Origin: Armigeres subalbatus
Lineage: Eukaryota; Arthropoda; Insecta; Diptera; Culicidae
Assembly: GCF_024139115.2 (NCBI RefSeq)
Contig: NC_085141.1
Location: 30,705,242-30,769,241 of the forward strand
Length of the DNA: 64,000 nucleotides
Direction: 5' to 3'
Shown here: positions 33,503 through 45,655 of the stretch, piece after piece
Layout: each line of letters opens with the position of its first letter
How positions within the stretch are numbered: position 1 is the stretch's first letter
The notes under the pieces: model-generated
Told to the model about the DNA's origin: nothing
Databases searched by the model: none
The model's input: the letters and a program-made list of their open reading frames with translations, nothing else
Made by a program: the position numbers and the translations under genes

Positions 33503-34093
33503 ATGAAATTATTTTTTTATGAATGAAGCTATGAAAATATAAATATTTCGATTGAATATACGAATGATTGAAGCATTAAAATAAAAAAATATTTAAAAAG
33601 AAGAATAATATTACCAAATAATAAAAAGGAAACACAATTCATTTATGAGAAACTACTGAGTTAGTTTCCTTCCGACCAAACCGAAACGACTATTAAAATA
33701 AGCGACAGCGACACACAAAACAGGAACCCACCCGAAACCGATTCAACGAGAACATTAAACACTTTCGGTCGATGTGAACTCCCAATCAAAATCAGTCCAT
33801 TCTCCTTGTATTTTTAAATTCACCACAGCTCCACGTTCATGTTCACCGTCACGTTTACATTTGCGGTGAGTTCACCGCAGATACGATTTCACGATGATTT
33901 CACAGGCATGACCGTGGAATGCTCATAAATCTGATATAATTGATGTTTTTCATGTTTTTATGCATCTCACTACTAAATGTAGCATCTGCCTTTCATTTGA
34001 ACATGATTCCCTCACGATTTGAGTATGTATCAAGAAGTTATTATCGAAAAACAGTTTGTTCACGTTCACGTTCACGAGAGGTGTAAAATGCGC
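33503..34093. other. Spacer with TTCACG-rich patch
   Basis: No gene seen. 33830-34080 contains many TTCACG/GTTCACG motifs in both orientations, some nearly palindromic. They may be the remains of a transposon end. Confidence 0.35.
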
Positions 34094-34097
34094 TTAA

Positions 34098-34565
34098 CGC
34101 GGACTACCGTGATCAGAAAATCATTGGAACTAAATTTTCAAACAGTTGGTTCTCAGCCATCTTTTGACCGATTTTCACAATTCTTTTAACGGATGTCTTA
34201 CCCATTTCATCTAGTTTCACCATACTGGTGAGTTATGTTTCTAGGGATGCTCATTTTTTCCCGAGAGGGGTGTGAGTAAGGATGGTTTTTTACAAATTAT
34301 AGTAAAATTTACTTTACATGACATATTTCAATGTGAACAACACTTACAGGTTCCAAAAATGTTTTATAACACTATTCTACCATTGACTATACTATGTGTG
34401 AACAATATGTTTCTTCTGGACATCCCTAGCGACTCCAAAACGACTTCTATAGTTGATGATATGCAATTTTTGCCGAAGAAAACTACGAAAACCCGTGCCA
34501 ATGGAAACCCGTCATGTCCTTGTCAGATCATAGAGGCCATATGAACGATATTTCACTTAGTTTTG
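34098..34565 (+). repeat. Unique arm of the second foldback element
   Basis: Colinear with 13680-14170: CAGAAAATCATTGGAACTAA, CCGATTTTCACAATTCTTTT and CATTTCATCTAGTTTC align with the other family. A 90-residue open frame at 34272 has no recognised domain and lies in transposon end sequence. Confidence 0.65.
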
Positions 34566-34977
34566 CCTAAACCGGATGTTCTAGGTTCTCCAAACTGTTC
34601 TGGAGTTTGGATCAATTGGTCTACCAAGTCAACTGCGCTCGATAGCTATCCGAAATCGACCAGTCATGTCCATACAAGTCCGTAGAGCCCATGCGTATGA
34701 TTTGCAGCTCATATATACCCAAACTCGATAGCTATCTGAAATCGACCAATCGAGCCCATACAAGTCTTTAGAGCCCACGAGTATGATTTGCAACTCTAGG
34801 ATCTCCAATGTGTTCTGGAGTTTGGATCAATTGGTCTACCAGGTCAACTACGCTTGATAGCTATCTGAAATCGACCAGCCATGTCAAGAAAAGTCCGTAA
34901 TGCCCATGCCATTTGTTCTAGGTTCTCCTAACTGTTCTAAAGTTTGAATAAATTTGTCTACCAGATTAACCAGATCA
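34566..34977 (+). repeat. Family-2 satellite array, left side
   Basis: Two to three units of ~152 bp: CTCCAAACTGTTCTGGAGTT, TTGGTCTACCAAGTCAAC, CGATAGCTATCCGAAATCGA, CAAGTCCGTAGAGCCCATG. The first third is homologous to the family-1 unit; the rest differs. Confidence 0.8.
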
Positions 34978-36131
34978 TAACGGAGGAAATCAGAAGGATT
35001 TTCAGCGTCAATTCTGTAGGAACTTTCTGCAGAATTCTAGAAAAAAAAATTCCAGGTGAATTCCGCAAGAAACTTCTGGAAGTATTCCAGGAGAAAGTTC
35101 AGGAATAATTCCAGAAGAAACTTTCGGAGGAATTCCTGTAGAAACTTCCAGAGGACTTCCTGGAGGAACTTCCGGAGGAATTCCTGGAGGAGCTTTTGGA
35201 GGAATTCCTGGATAAATTTGCGGACGACTTCCTGGAGGAATTCCTGGAGGAACTTCCGGAGGAATTCCTGGAGGAACTTCCGGAGGAATTCCTGGAGGAA
35301 CTTCCGGAGGAATTCCTGGAGGAACTTCCGGAGGAATTCCTGGAGGAACTTCCGGAGGAATTCCTGGAGAAACTTCCGGAGGAATTCCAGGAGGAACTTC
35401 CGGAGGAATTCCTGGAGAAACTTCCGGAGGAATTCCAGGAGGAACTTCCGGAGGAGTTCCTGGAGTAACTTCCGGAGGAATTCCTGGAGGAACTTCCGGA
35501 GGAATACCTGGAGGAACTTCCGAAGGAATTTCGGAGGAATTACTGGAGGAACTTCCGGAGGAATTTCTGGAGGAACTTCCAGAGGAATTCCTGGAGGAAC
35601 TTCCGGAGGAATTCCTGGAGAAACTTCCGGAAGAATTCCTGGAGGAACTTCCGGAGGAATTCCTGGAGGAACTTCCGGAGGAGTTCCTGGAGTAACTTCC
35701 GGGGGAATTCCTGGAGGAACTTCCGGAGGAATTCCTGGAGGAACTTCCGGAGGAATACCTGGAGGAACTTCCGGAGGAATTTCGGAGGAATTACTGGAGG
35801 AACTTCCGGAGGAATTGCTGAAGGAACTTCCGAAGGAATTGCTGATGGAACTTTAGTAAGAATTTCTGAGGGAATTTCCGGAGGAATTGCTGAAGGAACT
35901 TCCGGAGGAATTGCTGAAAGAACTTCCGGAGGAATTCCCCCGGAAGTTACTCCAGGAACTCTACAGAAAGTTCCTCCAGGAATTCCTCCGGGAACTTCGG
36001 GAGGAATTCTTGGAGGAACTTTCGGAGGAATTCCAAAAGACTTTCTGGAGGAAGTTCCGAAGAAATTTCTGGAGGATTTTCCGGAGATATTTTTGGAGGA
36101 ACTTACGGAGGAATTCCTGGAGGAACTTGCG
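34978..36131 (+). repeat. 24-bp minisatellite array, locus 1
   Basis: Tandem GGAGGAACTTCCGGAGGAAT plus TCCT, 24 bp per unit, about 45 copies with degenerate edges. Each unit holds two imperfect 12-bp palindromes (TTCCGGAGGAA, TTCCTGGAGGAA). Because 24 is a multiple of three, several frames stay open and translate as [16 protein letters not shown] or RNFRRNSW repeats. These are not genes. Related arrays lie at 43980-45655 and 57640-58380. Confidence 0.95.
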
Positions 36132-37567
36132 ACCAATTTATCCAAACTTCAGAACAGTTGAAACACCTAAAACCGGGTATTACTGAGTTTCAAATCATAC
36201 ACGTGTGCGGAGGGGGGCCCTCCTTAGCCGTGCGGTAAGACGCGCGGCTACAAAGCAAGACCATGCTGAGGGTGGCTGGGTTCGATTCCCGGTGCCGGTC
36301 TAGGCAATTTTTGGGTTGGAAATTGTCTCGACTTCCCTGGGCATAAAAGTATCATCTTGTTAGCTTCATGATATACGAATGTAAAAATGGTAACTTGGCT
36401 TAGAAATCTCGCAATTAATAACAGTGGAAGTGCTTAATGAACACTAAGCAGCGAGGCGGCTCTGTCCTAGTGTGGAGATGTAATGCCAATAAGAAGAAGA
36501 AGACGTGTGCTTCCAGGATTTGTATGAATATGATTGGTTGCTGTCAGATTTGCATCGAGCGCAGTTGACCTGGTAGACTAATTGATTCAAAGTCCACAAT
36601 AGTTTTGAGAACCGAGAATATCTGGTTTGAGAAAAACTGAGTGGAATATCAAACGCATGGGCTCTACGGACATGTATGGCCATGACTCGTTGATCTCAGA
36701 TAGCTATCGAGTGCAGGTGACCTGGTTGACCTGGACCAATTGATGCAAACACCAGAACAGATTGGAGAGTCTAGAGTATCTGGTGTGCGTATATCTAAAT
36801 TACAAATCTTATGCGTGAAATCTTCGGTTAAGTATGGACTTGATTTATTGATTTGAGGCAGTTGTCGCGCACAGCTGACTTGGTAGACCAATTGATCCAA
36901 ACTCCAGAACAGTTTGGAAAAAATAGAACATCTGGTTAGGATATAACTGAGTCGCATTTCATACGCGTAGGCTCTACGGACTTGTATGGACATGACTGGC
37001 TGATTTCGGATAGTTATCGACCGCAGTTGACTTGGTAGACCAAATAATCCAAACTCCAGAACAGATGGTAGAGGCAAGAACATCTGGTTTGGGTATAGCT
37101 GAGCTGAAAATCATACGCATGGGCTCTACGGGCTTATATGGGCATGACTGGTCGATTTCAGATAGCTATCGAGTGCAGTTGACATGTTAGACCAATTTAT
37201 CCAAACTCTAGAACAGTTTGGAGAGCCTAGAACATCTGGTTTGGGCATATCTGAGCTGCAAATCATACGCGTGGGCTCTACGGGCTTATCTGGACATGAC
37301 TGGTCGATTTCGGATAGCTATCGAGCGCAGTTGACTTGGTGGACCAATTTATCCAAACTCCAGAACAGTTTGGAGAGCCTAGAACATCTGGTTTGGGTAT
37401 ATTTGAGCTGAAAATCATTCGCGTGAGCTCTACGGACTTGTACGGACATGACTAGTAGATTTCGAATAGCTATCGAGCGCAGTTGACTTGGTAGACCAAT
37501 TTATTCAATTTCTAGAACAGTTTGGAGAGCCTAGAACATCTGGTTTGGGCATATCTGAGCTGCAAAT
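36132..37567 (-). repeat. Family-2 satellite array, right side
   Basis: Six to seven inverted units relative to 34566-34977 (TTGACTTGGTAGACCAATT, CCAGAACAGTTTGGAGAGCC, TACGGGCTTATCTGGACATG). It is interrupted by a SINE (36209-36502). It ends at the solo LTR and resumes at 38611. Confidence 0.85.
36209..36502 (+). mobile_element. tRNA-derived SINE with 8-bp TSD
   Basis: ACGTGTGC flanks it at 36201-36208 and 36503-36510. It is a near twin of the SINE at 15214-15495 with the same A-box region, perfect B box GGTTCGATTCC and AATAAGAAGAAG tail. It has an extra GGAGGGGGGCCC at the 5' end. Confidence 0.85.
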
Positions 37568-38610
37568 TGAAACGATTTGACCCCGGGAGAAATTGCTCGG
37601 TCCCTGAAGGGAACCCGCCCAAGCCCCAAGCAGCTGGTCTTGAGCCAACGGCCGCTTCCGGGGTGGGCACCAAAGGCCTTCTTTTTTCTCCCGGGTCCCA
37701 GGGCGGTATGAGTAGGGGAGAGTTTCGGATGTGGGAGTCCTAGTAACAAAATAGTATTTCAACTTACGGTGATTTATTGACTGAGGTGGGCGGCGGCGGG
37801 GTGTATCTTCAAGGGACGTCAAGCAATAGCCGCATATATCGATAGCGTCGTCGTCGAGTACGTTAGCGGGTGCCTCGACGGGGCGTGGTAGGGTTGGCAG
37901 GTGCACGCTGGGCACCACGAGGCTCCGAACAGACCGAACGAATCGGTCGATAGTAACGGATGTAGATGCTTTGGCTGGCGGTTGACGGTAAAGCTTGGTG
38001 TAGCGGGTGATCTGACTGTGCAAAGGCTTCAACGGATGTGTGAAGGAAAGAGCGTGATCCACCTGCGTCTGGCCGGTTGCCGACCGAAATCCTGGTGCCC
38101 GCAAAAGGTCGCGGACGCGAATAACTTGAGCTTGCGGCCGTTGGTAAGTTATCCATGAGATGCCGGGTAAAGGGCTTGTTGGTAACTACTCCTCAACTGG
38201 ACGGAATTTAGTGGTCAACTTCACTAGGTGGTCGTAGAACCAATCTGGACTTCACACACGTGTCGGAAGAACGGAAGAGTAAAGCTCGCCAACAATCAAC
38301 CCACAATACTCTCGCTTACAAAATATATTTTAACACAGTGATCGTCGTAACCATACTACTTTCGTTCGTTTTGGGCGAGCTCCAACCACCCAAAAAGTTC
38401 GGGCACTCATTATTTTCGTCCCCTTCGCCGTTTCAGTTTATCCGCCCTACGAGCCATCCGCATTCACACTGGCTCCCACGATCTGCGTTGCGTTTGGAGC
38501 GTTAGTTGTGCAGCCGCCCACCGCATTTGAATCGGACGTTATCTAGCTGAACAATAAATACTCCTACCATCCCACATCGTAATAGTAATCAATGTTACCG
38601 TATGGTAACA
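37568..38610 (+). mobile_element. 1-kb solo LTR in satellite
   Basis: TGAAACGATTTG starts and TATGGTAACA ends the insert. AAAT flanks both sides (37564-37567, 38611-38614), and the satellite unit is exact without it. TG...CA ends with a 4-bp duplication indicate a solo LTR of a Ty3/gypsy or BEL/Pao element. AATAAA lies at 38553-38558. A hairpin TGTTACC-GTAT-GGTAACA closes the end. No coding domain was recognised in the overlapping short frames. Confidence 0.75.
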
Positions 38611-38770
38611 AAATCATACGCGTGGGCTCAACGGGCTTGTTTGGACATGACTGGTCGATTTCGGATAGCTATCGAGCGCAGTTGACTTGGTAGACCAATT
38701 GATCCAAACTCCAGAACAGTTTGGAGAACCTAGAACATCCGGTTTAGGCAAAACTGATTTCACTTAGTAT
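38611..38770 (-). repeat. Family-2 satellite, last unit and junction
   Basis: One unit ending GGTTTAGGCAAAACTGATTTCACTTAG. The left-arm counterpart reads on into unique DNA at this point. Here the sequence turns instead into family-1 satellite at ~38785, with a duplicated TTTCACTTAGTA at the joint. Confidence 0.7.
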
Positions 38771-38779
38771 TTGTGATTG

Positions 38780-40735
38780 TGAATTTCACTTAGTACCATT
38801 TGATTCAAACACCAGGACGATTTGGAGATCGTACTACGTCTCATGTGTGTGGATTTGAGACGCAAATGAGAGACAAATACTCGAAGGACATAATTGGGTT
38901 GATACCGCAGCTGGGGACATAATGAAGCCTTAGTTGATCCGGCAGACCATTTGATTCAAACTCCAGGATGATTTGCAGATCTTAAATCATCTCAAATACA
39001 TGGACTTGAGACGCAAGTGAAAGACAAATACTCGGAGGGCATAATTGGGTTGATACCGCAGCTGAGGACATCGTGCAAGCCTCAGTAGATTCGGTAGACC
39101 ATTTGATTCTAACTCCAGAACAATTTGGAGATCTTTAAACATCTCATATGCCTGGATTTGAGACGCAAGTGAAAGACAAATGATCGGAGGACCTAATTGG
39201 GAGCACCATGGAAGCCTTGGTTGATTCATTAGATTATTTGATTCAAACTCTAGGACATTTTGGAGATCTTACAACACCTCATATACCTGGATTTGAGACG
39301 TTAGTAAAAGACCAATACTCAGAAGACAAAATTTGGTTGACACCGCGGCTCTGGACATCGTAAAAGCCTTGTTTGATTCGGCAGAACATTTGATTCAAAG
39401 TCCAGAACAATTTGGAGATCTTAAAACATATCTTATATGCCTGGATTTGAGACGCAAGTAAAAGACAAATACTCAGAGAACATAATTGAGTTGAAACCAC
39501 GGCTCAGGACATCATGAAGGCTTTGGTTGATTCGATAAACCATTTGATTCAAACTCCAGGACAATTTGGATATCTTACATTATCGAATATGCCTGTATTT
39601 GAGAAGTTTTTTGTTGGGGAATTAGAACTACTGCGTCCATTAATTTGAGACGTTAACAAAAGACCAATACTCAGAAGACAAAATTTGGTTGACACCGAGG
39701 CTGGGTACATCGTGGAAGCCTTGGTTGATTCTGTAGACCATTTGATTCAAACTCCAGGGCAATTTGCAGATCTTAAAACATCTCATATACATGGACTTGA
39801 GACGCAAGTGAAAGACAAATACTCGGAGGGCATGAGTGGGATGATACCGCAGTTGAGGACATCGTATAAGCCTCAGTAGATTCGGTAGACCATTTGATTG
39901 TAACTCCAGGACGATTTGGAGATCTTAAAACATCTCACATGCCTCGATTTGAGACGTAAGTGAAAGACAAATAATCGGAGGACCTAATTGGGTTGACACC
40001 GCGGCTGGGAGCACCATGGAAGCCTTGGTTGATTCATTAGACTATTTGATTCAAACTCCAGGACAATTTGGAGACCTTACAACACCTAATATGTCTTGTT
40101 TTAAGACGCAAGTGAAAGACAAATACTCAGAGAACATAATTGAGTTGAAAGCACGGCTTAGGACATCATGAACGCTTTTTTTTATTCGATAGACCATTTG
40201 ATTTAAACTCCAGGACAATTTGAAGATCTTACAACTTCTCATATACCTGTATTTGAGACGTTAGTAAAAGACCAATACTCAGAAGACAAAATTAGGTTAA
40301 CATCGCGGCTCTGGACATCCTAGAAGCCTTGGTTGATTGTGTAGACCATTTGATTCAAACTCCAGGACAATTTGGAGATCTTACAACTTCATACATGCAA
40401 GACTTGAAGACGGAAGTGAAAGACAAATAATCGGAGGACAAAATTGGGTTGACACCGAGACTGGGGACAGCATGGAAGCCTTGGTTGATTCGATAGACCA
40501 TTTGATTCAAACTTCAGGACAATTTGGAGATCTTACAACACCTCATGTGTCTTGTTTTGATACGCAAGTGAAAGACAAATCCTCGGAGGACATAATTAAG
40601 TTGATACCACGTCTTGGGACATCATGAAGGCTTTGGTTGATTCGGTAGACCATTTGATTCAAACTCTAGGACAATTTGGAGATCTTATAACATCTCCTGG
40701 ATTTGGAGAGATCTTACAATACCTCATGTAAGACG
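38780..40735 (-). repeat. 152-bp satellite array (family 1), third block
   Basis: About 13 units in the same orientation as 18361-19659 (GATTTGAGACGCAAGTGAAA, CATAATTGGGTTGATACCGC, AACTCCAGGACAATTTGGAG). A ~45-bp foreign stretch lies at ~39606-39650. The array ends at ~40735 without the unique TTAA-terminated arm seen at 23637-24121. Short frames are accidental. Confidence 0.9.
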
Positions 40736-43715
40736 CAAATGAATGTATTTGAAAGTATCCTCACGATCAATAAATTAAGTGAAAAACTAGAAATTTAACA
40801 AAAATTCTTTTTACGTCACATTCGGTTTACGTCCCCCCAATAAGTGACTTAAAAAGAGGGTTGAGTGTATTCCCAATTTTGATCAATTTACATTAACCTA
40901 TGATAGATTAGTCAAATTTTCAATACATGTTAACCAATTTGACTAATTTGGACAGTTCTGAAATATTATTATGTCTACACTGTCGTTATTACCCGTAATC
41001 ATTTTTCAACAGGTGACACGACGCGTCGTGGGCAGATATTCCATTCACATAGTGAATCTTTCCTCTGACTAAATACATTCCAATAAATTCAATGATATTA
41101 TCTTGTCATCGCATAAAACGAACGTCATCCACACCCTTCCAGAATCCGCTACGACCAACCGAACCATCGTCACGTCACCACATGCTACAATCGTTTCGCA
41201 TTGTGCGGCATGAGAGAAAGACATTCACTTTGATGCAAAACTCTGTCAAAAGCCATAGTCACACGATCTGCCAGTCAGCGCACCGTAATTGTCATCGGCC
41301 AGATACGATCTCCCTCAAGAACAATAAAAACAAAGCGTGCCAAAATATATGAACACTTTTACAAACCCCCTCACGGTAAGCCGCGAAAAGAAGTGCTTTT
41401 TAGCGGACTCACCTACTCCCGGAGAGCGCATGATCCTATCGGTTGGCGCGAGGATCCTTCTGGACGACGACGACGATGGCAGCATTTTTTTTAATTGTTT
41501 TCGACTTTATTGTTGAACTTAAACATCTGACTGACAGTTGCACAATACTGATGATGATCGTAAATGGACGTGTACAAGTGCTTTCGCGAGGATGGCGAAC
41601 CTTTTCATTTTTCGACGATGATGTTTGCGGTACTTCAAGCAAATCGGCTCGCTGTGGGGAGTCGTCTGGTGCTCGTGGCTTATGGGTGGTGAGTGGTTTG
41701 GTCGCCGCCAAGTGGCCCACTGACTCTGCTGGTGCCGTTGAAGGTTGCTCAGCGATGAAATCGGGCTAACGGTAGCCCGAGTGTCCCCTATTTTGGGTGG
41801 CACTTTAGAGTAAGAAGCTTTGAAACATGTTGGAAGCCTTGTTGAGAAAAGATATTTAATATTTATAGATATGTAATTATGGATTATGAGGCAGTCGCGT
41901 CTGTCTAGACTTTTACTTTTTCTTTGGCCATTATTCATCATTTTCTATTCCCAACTTTTCATAACTATTCTATTTACTATTTTTCTCATTTTCACATAAC
42001 GCTGAATTTTTCATAGTTTTTATGTGTTTCATTCACAATGTTTTTATAAATTTGGTTTTTAATCATTTTATGTCATTCTATTAGTGTAGCTTTTACTTCA
42101 ATCACGCCTTTTCTTTGTACTCATATTGTTTGACCAAACAGCTTTCGGACTGATATCCGTGCTTAAGAGCTGAAGCTGAAAGCAAATCTGAAACTTGAAT
42201 TAGGGAAAGTACAAAGCGCCCGAACATATCCCAACAAAGGGGTGCGCTAACCTATAGCGAATGGAACGAACGATTTGCAAAAAAGCGACGAACCCAAATT
42301 TGTTTGAACTCTTATTTATGAAAAAACATTATTCCACCAGCTCAAGTAGATGTCTGTATTTATTATGCTCGCTAAATGACTTGTCAGTTTTGCTAATTTT
42401 GTGTATGTTATTGCATTTTTTTTTTCGTTTCAGGTTAGTCGATACGCTTCGCCGCAGGTGACGATTCGACAGTACGTCGATTACGATTGGGGACTTGTTT
42501 GGGTTTCTCTGTCTCCCTATAACAAGAATTGTGACGAATGAACTCCGATAGATATTGACAGTTTTCTCGTTGTCCCTAATTTCTTCATTTTTCTCGGACT
42601 GCTATTCGTTCAAGTAAGTAAGATACGAATGAACTTTGCATAATCGGCTCCGTATTGTAATGCGAGACTATGAGAGAAATGAATAAAAGCTTGAAGTTGG
42701 TTTTCACACCCATCAAGTGTCAGCCGATCAGCATCTATTAGGTGTGGTGTAAATAATTGTGTTTGTTTCGGTATTTGCTACACTCCGTTTTTGGAGACTA
42801 ATAAATAATCTTTCTTTGCCTAGTGAACCTGGTATACGATCTGCAGCTTAGTGATTTGACAAGATATACGGTGCCATATAGGGATATTCGATTAATAAAG
42901 TTAATGACGGTGAAACAGATTTCTGTGGTAGACAGATAGTTATACGTACGCGGTTTTTAATAAATTAAACATGATCTAATTATGATGAATAGTTTGGTTG
43001 GCTAGTCTGGATTCGGCTGAATTGCAGGATAGAATAACAGAACAGAATTTGAATGGGATGTTTATTTTATATGCAAATCAATATTATCTGAGCACTGGAT
43101 AATCTTAATCTTTGTTTCATTATTTCTAACCAAAAAGTACTCTGAAAAGATATTATTATTTTAGCATTTGATAGCCAGCGTAGTTCGGGTTTTGTTCACG
43201 TTGCAAAGGTGTTGGTTACAACAATAGCTGTATTAAAAAATACTCCATAACAAGGGTCATTACGGATCTTGTGTGTTCCTCTAGTTGTAGTATTTTTTGC
43301 AGATTGTCTTTAAAAAGCCATCTTCGTTAATTTCACCTAAATGCGTAATTTTTGATGGAAATTTCTCAAAAATACGAAACATGGTTGAGAAAGTGAACGA
43401 GCCATTGTTCCAGAAGACAAAACCAGGAGGGAATCGGCGTCAAAGAGAACCCATTAGTGGAGTAACACTGCACTTGAAGATCATTGACAACTCTGTTATT
43501 TACATGTCCTGCTGAAGCCACATTCTAACACCGATATTTGATGTAATTGCTCTACTTTAAACATTGGAAGATATCACTCGCAGCCGAAGAAGTTCATAGT
43601 TTTTCAGAAATTTAAGGAATTGCTCCTAGATTTCTTTGGTGTTTTGATCTGAAATTATTTCACTTGAAATTTCAATTAATTCAATTTGGAAAATCAAAAG
43701 ATTGTTTTAATCTGT
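40736..43715. other. Spacer without a supported gene
   Basis: Mixed composition. 41400-41800 is GC-richer with overlapping open frames on both strands (up to 140 residues). Their content is low-complexity or unrecognised and no splice-flanked exon could be argued. 41940-43700 is AT-rich. No repeat array is present. Confidence 0.4.
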
Positions 43716-43717
43716 AT

Positions 43718-43953
43718 ATATATAAATTATGGTCTGTGTTCGTATCCGCATAACTAGAAAATAGCTGGATGGGGTTTCTTCATTCCTCCAGCAGATATGT
43801 TCATTATAGTTTCCGACGGGTTTACATGATCTTTCCTCATGCGGAAATCAGGAGATTTATTACATAAGAAACTGGAATTAGAATTCGTGAAAATTTTGCA
43901 TAGGCAGTTCACTATGCCTGCCATGAAGGACGACGTCTGCTGGGTCAACTAGT
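43718..43953 (+). mobile_element. Possible Helitron-like short element
   Basis: Starts after an ATATATATAA run (TATGGTCTGTGTTCGTATCC) and ends GACGACGTCTGCTGGGTCAA then CTAGT. A CTAGT end after a GC-rich stem is Helitron-like. There is no inverted repeat or target duplication. The call is weak. Confidence 0.25.
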
Positions 43954-43979
43954 TTCTTATAAACTACCTTTGAAAGTAC

Positions 43980-45655
43980 TTTAATTTCTTGAACCTCTAC
44001 ATGAATTTCTTCAGAAACCCATTGTGAAATCCACCAGAAATTATTTCAAGAATTCATCCAAAAAATTGTACAGTGATTCAACCAGGATTTTCTTTTTAAA
44101 TTTTTCCTGGATTTTCTTCAACAATTCTTTCAAATTATTTTTGAGTATAACTCCAGGAAGTCCATTAAGAAATTAATCAGAAATTTCATCGAACAGTCCC
44201 CCATGAATTTATCCTTAAATTTGTAAAATTAGGGGTTTGAATCAGAAATTGCTTCGCAAATTTCTTCAGAAACTTTTTAAAAATTCTTCAGGATGTACTT
44301 GTTTCATATGATCTTTTAAGAACTCCCTCGAATAATCCCACAAAAAATACATCGTGACCTCCGTTTGGAGGAATATACTGGAGCAGTTCTTGAAGGATGT
44401 TTTTGGGGCATACCTTAAGGAGTTTCTGGGGACATTCAAAACAAATTTCCGATGCAAATTATTGGAAAGCCTGTCTAGAACTTTATACAAGTATTCTTGA
44501 AGTAATTTTCGCGAAATCTCCTGGAGAAACTCGTGGAAGAGAAGGCAGGAGTATTTGTGGAAGAATTTCCAGGGGAGACTTTCGGAAGGAATTTCTGTTA
44601 ATGTTTCTGTGGGCATTTCCGGGAGAGCTTCAAATAGGTATATATTTTCAGGAGGAATTTCTGCAAAAATTCCAGAACTATTCGTCTGAGGTTTCTCGAA
44701 GGAATGTTTTGGGAAACTTTTGGAGGGATTTCTGGATTAATTTCTGAAGGAATTCGCAATTGAATTTCCATAAGTATACATAACAAAAACTTCCGGGGCT
44801 GGGTGGGTGTTGCGCTAGATTTTCTTTGTGAGATTCGAAAGGAGTTTAGTCGAAATATCTGGAGAGTTTCCTAGAGGAACTTCCGGAGGAATTTCTGGAG
44901 GAACTTCCGGAGGAACTTCTGGAGGAACTTCCAGAGGAAATCCTGGAGGAACTTCCGGAGGAAATCCTGGAGGAACTTCCGGAGGAATTCCTGGAGGAAT
45001 TTCCGGAGAAAGTTCTGGAGGAATTTCCGGAGGAACCTCTGGAGGAGTTCCTGGAGGAACTTCCGGAGGAATTCCTGGAGGAACTTCCGGAGGAATTCCT
45101 GGAGGAACTTCCGGAGGAATTCCTGGAGGAACTTCCGGAGGAATTCCTGGAGGCACTTCCGGAGCAATTCCTGGAGGAACTTCCGAAGGAATTCCTGGAG
45201 GGACTTCCGGAGGAACTTCCGGAGGAATCCCTGGAGGAACTTCCGGAGGAATTTCTGGAGGATTTCCAGACGAAATATTGCAGGAACTTCCGGACGAAAT
45301 CTTGCAGGAACTTGCGGTCGAAATCCTGGAGGAAATTCCAGACGAAAGATGGAACTTCCGGAGGAATTCCTAGAGAAACTTCAATTGTAATTTTAGGAGG
45401 AAATATTGCAGGAGCTTCCGGAGGAATTCTTGGAGAAACTTGTTGACGAAATCCTGACGGAACATTCGGACGAAGTGAAAAGAAATGAAATCCTGAAGAA
45501 ACTTCCGGACGAAATCCTGAAGGAACTTCCCGAGGAGTTTCTCGAGGAACTTCCGGACGAAGTCCTGGAGAAACTTCCGGAAAAGATCCTGGAGGAACGT
45601 CCGGACGAAATCCTGGAGCATTTTTCGGACGAATTTTTAAGAAGAAGAACTCCTT
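43980..45655 (+). repeat. 24-bp minisatellite array, locus 2
   Basis: Core 44860-45260 is nearly perfect GGAGGAACTTCCGGAGGAAT plus TCCT. 45260-45655 is a variant (GGACGAAATCCTG). 43980-44800 is strongly degenerate and begins in the opposite orientation (TTTCTTCAGAAAC-like). Open frames over 100 residues on both strands here are repeat translation. It shares its unit with locus 1 although the flanking DNA differs. Confidence 0.9.

Larger units (their letters stand above)
34098..38770. mobile_element. Second, diverged satellite foldback element
   Basis: It begins CGCGGACTACC after TTAA (34094-34097). A unique arm (34098-34565) is followed by a ~152-bp satellite in one orientation (34566-34977), a 24-bp minisatellite (34978-36131), and the same satellite inverted (36132-38770). 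The arm and the unit are both recognisably homologous to those of the 13654 element (AGAAAATC...ACTAAATTTTCAAA; TCTCCAAACTGTTCTGGAGT). The right unique arm is missing, and the array joins another satellite at ~38770. A SINE and a solo LTR inserted later. Confidence 0.65.

Noticed and set aside
35056..36186. Long open frames of [16 protein letters not shown] and GGTSGGIP repeats
   Set aside because: The 24-bp repeat unit is a multiple of three, so several frames stay open on both strands by arithmetic. There is no gene signal.
41436..41941. Host exon in overlapping frames near 41.5 kb
   Set aside because: Both strands are open, composition is low-complexity or basic, and no recognisable domain or splice context favours one strand.
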